Source: JALZAI01 sp038212215 (lineage in GTDB: Bacteria > Actinomycetota > Actinomycetes > Mycobacteriales > Jatrophihabitantaceae). Taken from it: DNA of 64,000 nt. The stretch covers positions 1 through 64,000 of the forward strand of contig JBBQUT010000002.1 of assembly GCA_038212215.1 (NCBI GenBank), in the 5' to 3' direction. Shown here piece after piece: positions 23,863 through 33,710 of this stretch. The position numbers and the translations under genes are program-made. Each line of letters opens with the position of its first letter. Position 1 is the stretch's first letter. Under the pieces are notes generated by a model, which saw only the letters and a program-made list of their open reading frames with translations, searched no databases and was not told where the DNA came from.

Positions 23863-26841
23863 ATGAGGTTGCACGTGCTCCGGCTGCGGGCCTTCGGACC
23901 GTTCGCGGGTGAGCAGTCGATCGACTTCGATCCGCTCGGCGTCGGCGGGCTGTTCCTGCTCGACGGCCCCACGGGCGCCGGCAAGTCGACCGTCCTGGAC
24001 GCGATCATCTTCGCGCTTTACGGTCCGGGCGAGCGTGGCGGTGACGGACGGCTGCACTCACACTTCGCCGCCGTCGGCGTCGAGCCGAGGGTGCAGCTGG
24101 AGTTCGCCGTGCGCGGGGTGCGCCAGCGGGTCACTCGCACGCCCGAGTTCCAACGGCCCAAGCGCCGCGGCGGCGGGACAACTGTGCAGCATGCGACCGT
24201 GCACCTGCAGCGCCTCGAGCGCGGGCACTGGGTCAGCCGCTCGTCGAACAAGGCGGAGGTCGGTGACATCCTCGGCGAGGAGATCGGGCTCAGTCGCGAC
24301 CAGTTCACGCAAGTGGTGCTGCTGCCGCAGGGAGAGTTCATGCGATTCCTCCGTGCGGGCGACGACGAGCGCAGAGTGCTGCTGTCGCGCCTATTCGGCA
24401 CACAGCTCTACGACCGGATCACCGAAGAGCTGGACCGGCGTCGGCAGGTAGCCGGTAGGGACCTGGAGGGCGCCCGTCGTGATGTCGGCGCCTGCGTGGC
24501 AGCCGCAGCGGAGGCCGCCGGACTTGATCGGATCGAGCGCCAAGAATTGGCCGAGATGGATGTGCCAACAGGTGATCAGCAGCTGCACGCACTGGCCGCC
24601 CAGCTCGGCACCGCCGCGCACGCCGCTGCCCACGTAGCAGCAACGGCCGTCCTCGCGCGCGATGAGTGTCGCGGCGCCGCCGAAGCAGCGACAGCACGGG
24701 CCGCGGCGATGCAACGGCTGGTGACGGCGCACCAGGCGGTGCACGCCCACGAGGCGCAGGCGCGCGAGCAGGTGAAACTGGCCGAGATGCTGGCGGCGGC
24801 CGAGCAGGCTGAGCCGGTCCGAGCGCTGCTCGAATCGGCCAGTGAGGCAGCCGACGCAGTCAGAGCGGGCCAGGCTTCGCTGCTGGCGATCGACGCCGCC
24901 GCGACGGCGCAATGGCTGCGCGGTGAAGGCGCCGCAGCGCTCGCAGAGTTGTCCGACGATTCAGTGCGGCGGGCGGCTGAACTCACCCACCTCGTCCAGC
25001 GCGAGCGCGAGGTGACGACGCGCGTTGCGCAACTGAGCGTGCTTGGCGCTGCCGCTGCGTCGGCGCGCGCCGAGCTGGGCGCGGCCCGGCGGCGGCAGGA
25101 GGAAGTGCCCGCCGAAGTCGAAGCAGCAGATGCCGCGCTCGTAGCGGCGCGTGAGCTTGTCGCCTCACGTCAGTCACTGCGCGAGCGGCACGAGACGGTA
25201 GCGCACCAGCTGCGAGCACTCCGGGCACTTGCCGCGCTGGAACAGCAGCACACCGAGATTCGGGCGCGCTTCCTGGAAGCCTTCCACGCCTACGCCCGAG
25301 CCGTCGATGAGCATCACCGCCGCCAAGAGGCGAGGCTCGCCAACATTGCCGCCGAGCTAGCAGCGCAACTGCGCGACGGCGAAGCATGCGCTGTCTGCGG
25401 CTCGGTGCGGCATCCCCGCCCGGCCGCGTCGGCGCCCGACGCGGTCACTGCAGCCGACGTCGCCGCCGCCGCCGCCGTGCGCACAGCCGCCGAACGCGAG
25501 CGGGACCGCCTCGGTGCCGAACAGGCCGAACTCGAGCGCCAACGCGAGGCGCTGCTTGGCGCCGCGCGCGGCGGAACTGACGCGCCGCTGCGAAAGCAAG
25601 CTGCCGAGCTCGTCGAACGGAGGCGGGCGGCCGATCGTGCTGCCGACGCGCTGGCGGGGCTCGTCGACGTGAAACACCGTCTTGAGGCCGAGAGCCGACA
25701 CAGCATCGACGTGCGGTCGCAGGCCGAAACGAGCGCCGCCAGAGCCACCGCTGAGCAGTCCGCCGCGGCCGCTGCGCTCGCCGACCTGACGCGTGAACTC
25801 GATGACGCCGCAGGCGGGTACGGGTCAGTGGCAGCGCACCAGCAGCATCTTCGCCGCACCGCGGAGGTGGCCGGCGCACTCGCCGCCGCGGTCGACGCCG
25901 TGTCGTCCGCTCTCGCTACGCACGCCAGGGCCGATGCGCGCGCTGCCCGTGAAGCCCGCAGTCGCGGCTTCGCCGATGTGAACGCGGCTCGCGCAGCAGT
26001 CCTTTCGGCAAGCGTGTTCGATGACGTTCGCATGCAGCTGGACAAATGGCAGCGGGATGGCATTCGGTTCCGTGGCGCACTGAGCGACGCCGCAGAAGGT
26101 GGACTCGACATCGCCCCCGCCGGGGACGTATTCGCTCGGGCGGACCGAAGTCGCCGCGAGCTGGCCGAAGCGGAGTCGGTATCGGAATTGGCGGCGATGC
26201 AAGCAGACCGAGCCCACCGCGCAGGCGCACGGTTCGCCCAGGCGCTGGCCGATGTCGCCGACGCGCGGCTTCGTCACGACGACGTGGCGTCGGCGTCGGC
26301 GCCAGTCGTCTACCTCGCGCGGCTGGCGAAGGGGGTCAGCGGGCAGCGCCGCATGGCGCTCACCACCTATGTGCTGCGTCAGTGGTTCGAGCAGGTCGTC
26401 GCCGCGGCGAACATTCGGCTGGCGGGCATGTCGAGCGGACGATACGAGCTGGTCCGCGTCGACGATGGTGCATCGCCTGCTGAGCGTGCCGGGCTTACGT
26501 TGCAGGTGCTCGACCAGCACACCGGCGAGCAGCGCGCCACTCGGTCGCTCTCCGGCGGCGAGACGTTCTACACCTCGCTGGCGCTCGCGCTCGGCCTGGC
26601 CGATGTCGTGCGCGCCGAAGCGGGCGGCATCGACCTGGACACGCTTTTCATCGACGAGGGCTTCGGTTCGCTGGACGCCGACACCCTCGATCAGGTGATG
26701 ACGGTGATCGACGACCTACGCGAGCGTGGTCGGACCGTCGGCATCGTCAGCCATGTCAGCGAGCTGAAGGACCGGATCGCCGAGCGCATCGAGGTCCGGC
26801 GGCTGCCGGACGGATCGTCGACCCTACGGGTTGTTGCGTGA
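23863..26841 (+). CDS. sbcC: DNA repair ATPase SbcC (Rad50 type)
   Basis: The 992-residue SMC-like ATPase has Walker A GPTGAGKSTVLDAI near residue 33, two long Ala/Glu/Arg-rich coiled coils, and a central zinc hook C-A-V-C (EACAVCGSVRHPRP, about residue 508). The ABC signature SLSGGETFYTSLALALGLAD and Walker B TLFIDEGFGSLD follow near the C-terminus. It partners SbcD in processing DNA ends at stalled forks and hairpins. Start ATG 23863. Confidence 0.95.
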   Translation: MRLHVLRLRAFGPFAGEQSIDFDPLGVGGLFLLDGPTGAGKSTVLDAIIFALYGPGERGGDGRLHSHFAAVGVEPRVQLEFAVRGVRQRVTRTPEFQRPKRRGGGTTVQHATVHLQRLERGHWVSRSSNKAEVGDILGEEIGLSRDQFTQVVLLPQGEFMRFLRAGDDERRVLLSRLFGTQLYDRITEELDRRRQVAGRDLEGARRDVGACVAAAAEAAGLDRIERQELAEMDVPTGDQQLHALAAQLGTAAHAAAHVAATAVLARDECRGAAEAATARAAAMQRLVTAHQAVHAHEAQAREQVKLAEMLAAAEQAEPVRALLESASEAADAVRAGQASLLAIDAAATAQWLRGEGAAALAELSDDSVRRAAELTHLVQREREVTTRVAQLSVLGAAAASARAELGAARRRQEEVPAEVEAADAALVAARELVASRQSLRERHETVAHQLRALRALAALEQQHTEIRARFLEAFHAYARAVDEHHRRQEARLANIAAELAAQLRDGEACAVCGSVRHPRPAASAPDAVTAADVAAAAAVRTAAERERDRLGAEQAELERQREALLGAARGGTDAPLRKQAAELVERRRAADRAADALAGLVDVKHRLEAESRHSIDVRSQAETSAARATAEQSAAAAALADLTRELDDAAGGYGSVAAHQQHLRRTAEVAGALAAAVDAVSSALATHARADARAAREARSRGFADVNAARAAVLSASVFDDVRMQLDKWQRDGIRFRGALSDAAEGGLDIAPAGDVFARADRSRRELAEAESVSELAAMQADRAHRAGARFAQALADVADARLRHDDVASASAPVVYLARLAKGVSGQRRMALTTYVLRQWFEQVVAAANIRLAGMSSGRYELVRVDDGASPAERAGLTLQVLDQHTGEQRATRSLSGGETFYTSLALALGLADVVRAEAGGIDLDTLFIDEGFGSLDADTLDQVMTVIDDLRERGRTVGIVSHVSELKDRIAERIEVRRLPDGSSTLRVVA

Positions 26842-26874
26842 TGGCCGGGCTGACGCCCACGCCCCGAGCCGGCG

Positions 26875-27618
26875 TCACTGCTCGGCAGCGATCGCAGCGA
26901 GCAGCGGCTGCGCCAGGTCGGCTCGGCAGATCAGCAGATCGGGCAGGTAGGGATGCTCTTCGTTGTACCGCAGCGGGCTGCCGTCGATCCGCGAGGCGTG
27001 CAGGCCGGCGGCGACGACCACCCCGACCGGGGCAGCGGAGTCCCACTCCCACTGCCCGCCCGCGTGCAGGTAGGCATCGGCGTCCCCGCGCAGCACAGCC
27101 ATCGCCTTCGCACCGGCCGAACCCATCGGCTGCAGTTCGGCGCCCAAGCGCGCGGCCACCGGCGCGGCAAAAGCGGGCGGACGTGAGTCGCTCACCAGAA
27201 ACACCAGCCCGTCGTGCGGCAGGGGCAGTGGCGGGCGGTGCGTGGCATACACGACGTCCAGCGCAGGCTGAGCGACCGCGGCCGCCGAGATCGACGGAGA
27301 CGTAGCGTTTCGCTCCCACAGCGCGACGTGCACGGCCCAGTCGGGGCGGCCCGGCATGCCGTACTCGCGGGTGCCGTCGAGCGGGTCGATGATCCACACC
27401 CGATCGGCCGTGAGCCGGGCGGGCGAGTCGGCCGACTCCTCGGAGAGCACCGCGTCGTCGGGGCGTGCCGCGGCAAGCTCGCGCAGCAGCAGCGTGTTCG
27501 CGTCGGCGTCGCCGCGCTTGCCGAGTTCCTTACCGGTTAGGCCCGAGGACGCCTGTAGCTCGAGCAGCAATGCGCCGGCCTGCGCGGCTAGAGTCGCGGC
27601 GAGTTCGGCGTCGGTCAC
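26875..27618 (-). CDS. cysQ: 3'(2'),5'-bisphosphate nucleotidase CysQ
   Basis: The 247-residue inositol-monophosphatase-fold enzyme has EESAD and the metal-binding WIIDPLDGTREYG motif, plus GQWEWDSAAPVGVVVAAGL near the C-terminus. It should hydrolyse PAP/PAPS by-products of sulfate assimilation. The ATG overlaps the cysNC stop by 4 bp, so it is the last gene of cysD-cysNC-cysQ. It converges on sbcC with a 33-bp gap. Confidence 0.9.
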   Translation of the reverse strand: MTDAELAATLAAQAGALLLELQASSGLTGKELGKRGDADANTLLLRELAAARPDDAVLSEESADSPARLTADRVWIIDPLDGTREYGMPGRPDWAVHVALWERNATSPSISAAAVAQPALDVVYATHRPPLPLPHDGLVFLVSDSRPPAFAAPVAARLGAELQPMGSAGAKAMAVLRGDADAYLHAGGQWEWDSAAPVGVVVAAGLHASRIDGSPLRYNEEHPYLPDLLICRADLAQPLLAAIAAEQ

Positions 27619-29441
27619 TGCTCGATGCGATCGATGACGAGCGCGGCGAGCGCGTCGACGTCGCCGTCGGATGGCCGCAGCAGCAAATCCGGGCGCAACG
27701 GGGTCTCGTACGGCGCGCTGACCCCGGTGAAGTCCGCAATCTCACCGGCCCGCGCCTTCGCATAGAGGCCCTTGGTGTCGCGCGTCTCGGCGATCTCGAT
27801 CGGCGTGTCGACGAACACCTCTAGGAACGGCAGACCGGCCTCGCCATGCGCCGCACGGGCCGCATCGCGGTCCGCCCGGTATGGGCTGACGAGCGAGACG
27901 AGCGCGACCACCCCGGCGTCGGCGAGAAGTTTGGCCACCTCCGCCACGCGGCGCACATTCTCCTTGCGATCCTCGGGGCTGAAGCCGAGGTTGCTGTTCA
28001 GCCCGTGCCGGAGGTTGTCGCCGTCCAGCACGTAGGCAGGCCGTCCCGAGGCAACCAGGCGACGCTCCACCTCGACCGCGATGCTCGACTTCCCGGATCC
28101 AGACAGGCCCGTGAACCACAGCGTCATGCCCTGCCCCCCGCGTTGCTCGCGGGTCACCGCCCCGTCATGCCAGGCGATGTTCGTCTCGTGTTGGGTCGGG
28201 CCGATGATCATTCCCGCGGCGACGGTGAAGTTCGTCGTCTCGTCGATCAGGATGAACGAGCCGGTGTCGCGGTTACGCCGGTAGGCGTCGAACAGCAGCG
28301 GCTTCTGAGTGCGCAGCCGCACGCGTCCGATCTCGTTGAGCGCGAGACCCTTCGCTGATTCGTCGCGGTGCAGCGTGTTGATGTCCAGGCGGTACTCGAT
28401 GTCCTTAACAGTGGCCCGGGTCGAGCGGGTCGTGTGCTGAATCGTGTAGGTCGAGCCCTCGGCGAGGGACGAATCCGAGGTCATCCAGCACAGCATCACG
28501 TCGAGGTCCTGACCGACGTGCGGCCGGTTGTGCGGGCGGGCGATCATGTCCCCGCGCGCGATGTCGATCTCGTCCTCGAGCAGCATGGTCACGGCTTGGC
28601 CGTTGAACGCTTCCTGCAACACAGTTCCGCCCGGCCCGAAGACCGACCGCACGCGCGTCGAGAACCCGGAGGGCAGCACGGTGACCTCGTCGTTGGGCTT
28701 GAACGTCCCGCCGGAGACCGTCCCTGCGTAACCGCGGAAATCCATTGCCTGCGGACGGATCACATACTGCACCGGCAGCCGCGCGTCGATCAGGTTCCGG
28801 TCGGACGCGACGTGGATGTCTTCCAGTGCGCGCAACAGCGACGGCCCGTCGTACCAGGGCATCGCCGCGCTGCGTGTGACGACGTTGTCGCCCGCGAGCG
28901 CGGACATCGGAATGAAGCTCAGGTCGGAGACCTCGAGCTTGATCGCGAAGGTGCGGAAGTCCTCCAGGATCTCCTGGTAGCGCTGCTGCGAGTACCCGAC
29001 CAGATCCATCTTGTTGATGCAGATGATCAGGTGGGGGATACCGAGCAGCGTCGCGAGGAAGGCGTGTCGGCGCGACTGCTCGAGGACGCCGTTACGCGCG
29101 TCGATCAGGATCATCGCGACGTCGGCGGTCGAGGCGCCGGTGACCATGTTGCGCGTGTACTGGATGTGCCCGGGCGTGTCGGCGATGATGAACTTGCGCT
29201 GCGGCGTGGCGAAATAGCGGTACGCGACGTCGATGGTGATGCCCTGCTCGCGCTCGGCACGCAAGCCGTCGGTAAGCAGGGCCAGATCCGGGCCGTCGTG
29301 CCCGCGGGCTTCGCTGGAGAGCTCGAGGGCGCTCATCTGGTCTTCGAAGATGGACTTGCTGTCGAACAGCAGCCGGCCGATGAGAGTGGACTTGCCGTCG
29401 TCGACCGAGCCTGCCGTCGCGATGCGAAGAAGCTGCGACAT
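27615..29441 (-). CDS. cysNC: Bifunctional sulfate adenylyltransferase subunit 1 / APS kinase CysNC
   Basis: A 608-residue fusion. The N-terminal CysN GTPase (to about residue 425) has AGSVDDGKSTLIGRLL, DTPGHIQYTRNM and NKMDLVGYS. The C-terminal APS kinase has FTGLSGSGKSSIAVEVE, YVLDGDNLRHGLNSNLGFS and RDTKGLYAKARAGEI. Together with CysD it converts sulfate to APS (GTP-driven) and then PAPS. ATG 29441 gives the conserved MSQLLRIATAGSVDDGK start, 1 bp after the cysD stop. Confidence 0.95.
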   Translation of the reverse strand: MSQLLRIATAGSVDDGKSTLIGRLLFDSKSIFEDQMSALELSSEARGHDGPDLALLTDGLRAEREQGITIDVAYRYFATPQRKFIIADTPGHIQYTRNMVTGASTADVAMILIDARNGVLEQSRRHAFLATLLGIPHLIICINKMDLVGYSQQRYQEILEDFRTFAIKLEVSDLSFIPMSALAGDNVVTRSAAMPWYDGPSLLRALEDIHVASDRNLIDARLPVQYVIRPQAMDFRGYAGTVSGGTFKPNDEVTVLPSGFSTRVRSVFGPGGTVLQEAFNGQAVTMLLEDEIDIARGDMIARPHNRPHVGQDLDVMLCWMTSDSSLAEGSTYTIQHTTRSTRATVKDIEYRLDINTLHRDESAKGLALNEIGRVRLRTQKPLLFDAYRRNRDTGSFILIDETTNFTVAAGMIIGPTQHETNIAWHDGAVTREQRGGQGMTLWFTGLSGSGKSSIAVEVERRLVASGRPAYVLDGDNLRHGLNSNLGFSPEDRKENVRRVAEVAKLLADAGVVALVSLVSPYRADRDAARAAHGEAGLPFLEVFVDTPIEIAETRDTKGLYAKARAGEIADFTGVSAPYETPLRPDLLLRPSDGDVDALAALVIDRIEQ

Positions 29442-29442
29442 G

Positions 29443-30357
29443 TTAGAAATAGCCTTCCTTCTTGCGATCTTCCATGCCGGCCTCGGAGATCCGGTCGTCG
29501 GCACGGGTGGCGCCGCGTTCGGTGATCCGCGCGGCGGCGACCTCGGCCACCACCAGTTCGGCGGTGTCGGCGTTGGACTCCACCGCCCCGGTGCAGGTTG
29601 CGTCACCGATGGTGCGGAAGCGCACCTTGGCCGCGAAGGGTTCCTCGCCGTTCTGCCGGGTGACGAAACGCGGGTCGTTGGCGAGCAGCATGCCGTCGCG
29701 CTCGATCACTTCGCGTTGGTGGGCGTAGTAGAGCGACGGCAGCGCGATGTTCTCGCGCAGGATGTAGCTCCAGATGTCGAGCTCGGTCCAGTTCGACAGC
29801 GGGAAGACGCGGATATTCTCGTTCTTCTTGTGCCGGCCGTTGTAGAGGTTCCAGAGTTCTGGGCGCTGGTTACGAGGGTCCCAGGCGCCGAACTCGTCGC
29901 GGAAGCTGAACACGCGCTCCTTCGCGCGCGCCTTCTCCTCATCACGGCGTGCCCCGCCAAAGACCGCACCGAATTTCTGCTCGCGGATGCCGCGCAGCAG
30001 CGATACGGTCTGCAGTCGGTTGCGGCTAGCGCTCGGCCCAGTCTCCTCTGTCGCGCGTCCGGCATCGATGTCGTCCTGGACGCTCGCGACGATCAGGCGC
30101 AGACCGAGCCGCGCCACGGTCTCATCGCGAAACGCGATGACCTCGTCGAAGTTGTGGCCGGTATCCACGTGCATGACGGGGAACGGGACGGGCGAGGGCC
30201 AGAACGCCTTCACAGCGACGTGCAACATGACCACCGAGTCCTTGCCGCCCGAGAAGAGCAGTGCCGGCTTCTCGATCGTGGCGGCGACCTCGCGGAAGAT
30301 GTAAACGGCCTCGGCCTCCAGGTTGTCCAGGTCAGTGAGTTCATACGTCGTCGTCAT
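29443..30357 (-). CDS. cysD: Sulfate adenylyltransferase subunit 2 CysD
   Basis: The 304-residue PP-loop ATP sulfurylase small subunit has FSGGKDSVVMLHVAVKAF, HVDTGHNF, GGARRDEEKARAKERVFS and the C-terminal RTIGDATCTGAV segment. It forms the ATP sulfurylase heterodimer with CysNC. It is the first gene of the operon; the 92-bp gap to the divergent sirtuin gene should hold the promoter, but no regulator site is evident. Confidence 0.95.
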   Translation of the reverse strand: MTTTYELTDLDNLEAEAVYIFREVAATIEKPALLFSGGKDSVVMLHVAVKAFWPSPVPFPVMHVDTGHNFDEVIAFRDETVARLGLRLIVASVQDDIDAGRATEETGPSASRNRLQTVSLLRGIREQKFGAVFGGARRDEEKARAKERVFSFRDEFGAWDPRNQRPELWNLYNGRHKKNENIRVFPLSNWTELDIWSYILRENIALPSLYYAHQREVIERDGMLLANDPRFVTRQNGEEPFAAKVRFRTIGDATCTGAVESNADTAELVVAEVAAARITERGATRADDRISEAGMEDRKKEGYF

Positions 30358-30449
30358 AAGCAGCCTTTCGGGCCTTGCGCAAACGGGGGCATTGCAGCCC
30401 CAGTCTGCCAGTCTCGGCGGGATCCGCCCGCCAGAGGCACTATGTACGG

Positions 30450-31277
30450 GTGAGCGTCACACTTTGCGCCGACGAGTTGCGTTCGCTCGTGGACGCAGGG
30501 GCGGTCACCGTGCTCAGCGGAGCGGGCCTATCGACCGAGTCCGGCATTCCGGACTACCGCGGCCCGACCGGCGGGGCGCGGCGGCACCCCCCGATGACTT
30601 ACCAGGCCTTCGTCGGCGATCCGCAAGCGCGCCACCGCTACTGGGAGCGCAGTTTTCTGGGTTGGCGCCAGATCGCGGCCGCCCGCCCCAATGCCGGCCA
30701 TCGGGCGGTCGCCGCGCTGCAACGGCTGGGCCGCGTCGACGGCGTGATCACTCAGAATGTCGACGGCTTGCACCAAGCCGCCGGCGCAGCGCGGGTTGTC
30801 GAACTGCACGGCGGCCTGGACCGAGTCGTCTGTCTGACGTGCGGCGCCCGCGAGTCGCGGGCCGCGATCGACGCCCGGTTGCGTGCCGCGAACCCGGACT
30901 TCATCGCCGAAGTCGCGCGCATCAACCCCGACGGCGATGCCGAACTGACGCCGGAGCACGTCACGCGATTCCGAATGGTGGGCTGCTTTGTGTGCGGCTG
31001 CGACCTGGTGAAACCCGATGTTGTGTTCTTTGGCGAGAACGTGCCGCGCCCGAGGGTCGACGGCTGCCTGGCGATGGTGGACCAGGCGCGGGCGCTGCTC
31101 GTCCTCGGCTCGTCGCTGACGGTGATGTCCGGGTTCCGCTTCGTCCGGCGGGCAGCCGCACGGGGCACGCCGGTCGCCATCGTCAACCAGGGGCCCACCC
31201 GCGGGGACGGGCTGGCCACGGTGCGGATCGACGCCCCGCTCGGCAGGGTGTTGCCTGCGCTCGTCCGCGACCTTTAG
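30450..31277 (+). CDS. Sir2-family NAD-dependent protein deacylase
   Basis: The 275-residue sirtuin has LSGAGLSTESGIPDYRGPTG, TQNVDGLHQAAG, the catalytic His in VELHGGLDRVVC, two zinc-binding pairs (CLTCGA and CFVCGC), KPDVVFFGE and VLGSSLTV. It is longer between the Cys pairs than E. coli CobB, matching the actinobacterial class that includes a helical insert. GTG 30450 is taken as start. Its 3' end overlaps the convergent flavoprotein gene by 4 bp. Confidence 0.88.
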   Translation: MSVTLCADELRSLVDAGAVTVLSGAGLSTESGIPDYRGPTGGARRHPPMTYQAFVGDPQARHRYWERSFLGWRQIAAARPNAGHRAVAALQRLGRVDGVITQNVDGLHQAAGAARVVELHGGLDRVVCLTCGARESRAAIDARLRAANPDFIAEVARINPDGDAELTPEHVTRFRMVGCFVCGCDLVKPDVVFFGENVPRPRVDGCLAMVDQARALLVLGSSLTVMSGFRFVRRAAARGTPVAIVNQGPTRGDGLATVRIDAPLGRVLPALVRDL

Positions 31278-32518
31278 GACTTCTCGGCGCGAACCGCGGT
31301 GTAACCCACCGACTCGTCCGCCAGCCGTTGCGGATCCACGACCACGCGCTCGAGGATCAGCGGCTTGATCTCGTCCACGACGTCCCAAACGTTGACGTTC
31401 ATCGCGGCCCGGACGTGGCGCTCGTCGTCGAGCCAGAACGCCACGAACTTGCGGCGCTCGACGCTGCCGCGCACCACCACCTGCGCGAACGTCCCCTCCG
31501 GCGCGTGCCCGACATACTCCATGCCGAGGTCGTACTGGTCGCTGAAGAAGTACGGCAAGTCGTCGTAGACCACGACGTCCCCGAGCATCGCCGCGGCGGC
31601 GACGGCGGGCTGCTTGAGCGCATTCGCCCAGTGCTCGACCCTGATCCGTCCGAGCAGGGGGTGATCGTGCAGGGCGATGTCGCCGACCGCGTAGACGTCC
31701 GGGTCACTGGTGCGCAGCGAGGCGTCCACGAGCACTCCGTTGCCAACCGCCAAGTGGGCGCCCAACATCAGCTCGAGATTCGGCAGAACGCCGATCCCGC
31801 CGACCACTGCGGACGCCTTCACCTCGCTGCCGTCAGAGAGCCGCACCGCGGCGACTGCGCCGTTGTCGGAGACGATCTCGTCTACCTCCAAGCCCATCCG
31901 CAAATCCACATCGTGCTCGCGGTGCAGGTCGTGAAAAACCTTGCCCATGTCGTGCCCGAGCACGCCCATCAGCGGCATCGGGGCGCGCTCGACGATCGTC
32001 ACCCCGGTGTCGGCCTGCCTGGCGGCGGCCGCGACCTCCAGGCCGATCCACCCGGCGCCGATGATCACCAGATGCTTGCCCTTCCCGAACTGGGCACGCA
32101 GCGTGTCGGCGTCCTGGCGGGTGCGCAGGTAGAACACGTTCTCCGCCACCGCGCCCTGCATACCGAGCAGCCGCGGTGACGCGCCGGTCGCCAGCAACAG
32201 TTTCGTGTAGGAAAGCCTCGACTCGTCGCTGAGCGCGACCTCGTGCGCCTCGGTGTCCAGCGCCGTCGCCCGCACACCAAGGCGAACCTCGACGTCGTGC
32301 TCGCGATACCACTCTGCCGAATGCACCACGGCGTCGTCGAAGTCTGCCGCTCCCTGCAAATACCCCTTGGAGAGCGGCGGCCGCTCGTAGGGCAGTTCCT
32401 CCTCTTCGGCGACGATGGTCAGCGTTCCCTCGAACCCTTCGGCACGCAGTGCCTCGACCGCCTTGGCGGCGGCCAGACCGCCGCCGACGACGACGATGCT
32501 CTCCGGGTGCTCGGTCAT
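31274..32518 (-). CDS. FAD/NAD(P)-dependent oxidoreductase (ferredoxin reductase-like)
   Basis: The 414-residue flavoprotein of the rubredoxin/ferredoxin reductase family has the FAD dinucleotide motif VVVGGGLAAAKAVEALRAEG, LPYERPPLSKG, a second Rossmann motif VIIGAGWIGLEVAAAARQA, and YAVGDIALHDHP. The reductase C-terminal domain contains SDQYDLGMEYVG. It probably passes electrons from NAD(P)H to a ferredoxin or rubredoxin for an oxygenase or P450; no partner gene lies nearby. ATG 32518 fits the family start (MTEHPESIVVVGGG). Confidence 0.88.
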   Translation of the reverse strand: MTEHPESIVVVGGGLAAAKAVEALRAEGFEGTLTIVAEEEELPYERPPLSKGYLQGAADFDDAVVHSAEWYREHDVEVRLGVRATALDTEAHEVALSDESRLSYTKLLLATGASPRLLGMQGAVAENVFYLRTRQDADTLRAQFGKGKHLVIIGAGWIGLEVAAAARQADTGVTIVERAPMPLMGVLGHDMGKVFHDLHREHDVDLRMGLEVDEIVSDNGAVAAVRLSDGSEVKASAVVGGIGVLPNLELMLGAHLAVGNGVLVDASLRTSDPDVYAVGDIALHDHPLLGRIRVEHWANALKQPAVAAAAMLGDVVVYDDLPYFFSDQYDLGMEYVGHAPEGTFAQVVVRGSVERRKFVAFWLDDERHVRAAMNVNVWDVVDEIKPLILERVVVDPQRLADESVGYTAVRAEKS

Positions 32519-32624
32519 GTTCGTCCTCCGCGTGTCCGCTGCTCTGTGCACAGACGTATACCCTGTTCGGTCCTTCGGGGACACCCCTGCCGGGTGTTGC
32601 GGCCCGACCGGCATGATTTGCCGC

Positions 32625-33710
32625 ATGACACAACAGGTGCGTGGCGTCGTCAGCCTCGCCAAGGGTGAACCCGTCCAACTCGTCACCGTGCTCGTCCCCG
32701 ATCCGGGACCGGGTGAGGCGCTGGTCAAGGTGCTGGCCTGCGGGGTCTGCCACACCGATCTGCACTACCGCGAGGGCGGCATCAACGACGGCTTCCCGTT
32801 CCTGCTGGGGCACGAGGCGGCCGGCGTGGTCGAGGCAGTCGGCAGTGGCGTCACTGATGTCGCGCCGGGAGACTTCGTGGTGCTGAACTGGCGCGCGGTG
32901 TGCGGTGACTGTCGCGCCTGCCGCCGCGGGCGGCCGTGGTACTGCTTCAACACCCACAACGCGACCCGGAAGATGACCTTGGCGGACGGCACGGAGTTGT
33001 CCCCGGCGCTCGGCATCGGTGCGTTCGTGGAGAAGACGCTCGTCCACGCCGGGCAATGCACCAAGGTCGACCCCGCTGTGCGCCCCGAGGTCGCCGGACT
33101 GCTCGGCTGCGGTGTGATGGCCGGCCTCGGCGCGGCGATCAATACCGGCGGCGCGCGGCGGGGCGACTCGGTCGCCGTCATCGGGTGCGGCGGGGTCGGT
33201 TGTGCGGCGATCGCGGGCGCGGCACTCGCCGGCGCCGCGAAAATCATTGCGGTGGACGTGGACGACCGCAAGCTCGACACGGCGCGTTCGCTCGGCGCGA
33301 CGCACAGCATCAACTCGCGCGCCACCGACGCCGTAGCAGGCATCCAGGCGCTCACCGACGGGTTCGGCGCGGACCTGGTCATCGAGGCGGTCGGGCGTCC
33401 GGAGACCTACACGCAGGCCTTCTACGCGCGTGACCTGGCCGGCACCGTCGTCCTGGTCGGCGTCCCCACCCCGGATATGAAGCTCGAATTGCCGCTGCTG
33501 GATTTCTTCGGACGCGGCGGCGCGCTGAAGTCGTCGTGGTACGGCGATTGCCTGCCCTCGCGTGATTTCCCGATGCTGATCGACCTGCACCTGCAGGGCC
33601 GGCTGCCGCTGGAGAAGTTCGTCAGCGAGACGATCTCATTGGACGGTGTCGAGGGCGCGTTCGCTGCCATGCAGCGCGGCGACGTGCTGCGCTCGGTGGT
33701 CGTCCTGTGA
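32625..33710 (+). CDS. mscR: S-nitrosomycothiol reductase / mycothiol-dependent formaldehyde dehydrogenase MscR
   Basis: The 361-residue zinc-containing class III-type alcohol dehydrogenase has the catalytic zinc site CGVCHTDLHYREGG and GHEAAGVVEAV, the structural zinc set CGDCRACRRGRPWYC and a Rossmann motif VIGCGGVGCAAI. The protein matches Rv2259 of M. tuberculosis and is followed by the same MBL gene (Rv2260-like). It oxidises S-hydroxymethyl-mycothiol made from formaldehyde and reduces S-nitrosomycothiol. That indicates a mycothiol-producing host. ATG 32625 preferred; ATG 32613 is in frame. Confidence 0.9.
   Translation: MTQQVRGVVSLAKGEPVQLVTVLVPDPGPGEALVKVLACGVCHTDLHYREGGINDGFPFLLGHEAAGVVEAVGSGVTDVAPGDFVVLNWRAVCGDCRACRRGRPWYCFNTHNATRKMTLADGTELSPALGIGAFVEKTLVHAGQCTKVDPAVRPEVAGLLGCGVMAGLGAAINTGGARRGDSVAVIGCGGVGCAAIAGAALAGAAKIIAVDVDDRKLDTARSLGATHSINSRATDAVAGIQALTDGFGADLVIEAVGRPETYTQAFYARDLAGTVVLVGVPTPDMKLELPLLDFFGRGGALKSSWYGDCLPSRDFPMLIDLHLQGRLPLEKFVSETISLDGVEGAFAAMQRGDVLRSVVVL

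Noticed and set aside
26842..26874. Possible terminator between convergent sbcC and cysQ
   Set aside because: Only weak GC-rich complementarity and no T-run.
28368..29525. A rightward open frame antisense to cysNC
   Set aside because: Overlaps the well-defined CysN GTPase domain and has no recognisable content.
31833..33590. A leftward open frame antisense to mscR
   Set aside because: mscR and the flavoprotein cover the same DNA with conserved motifs; this is a shadow.
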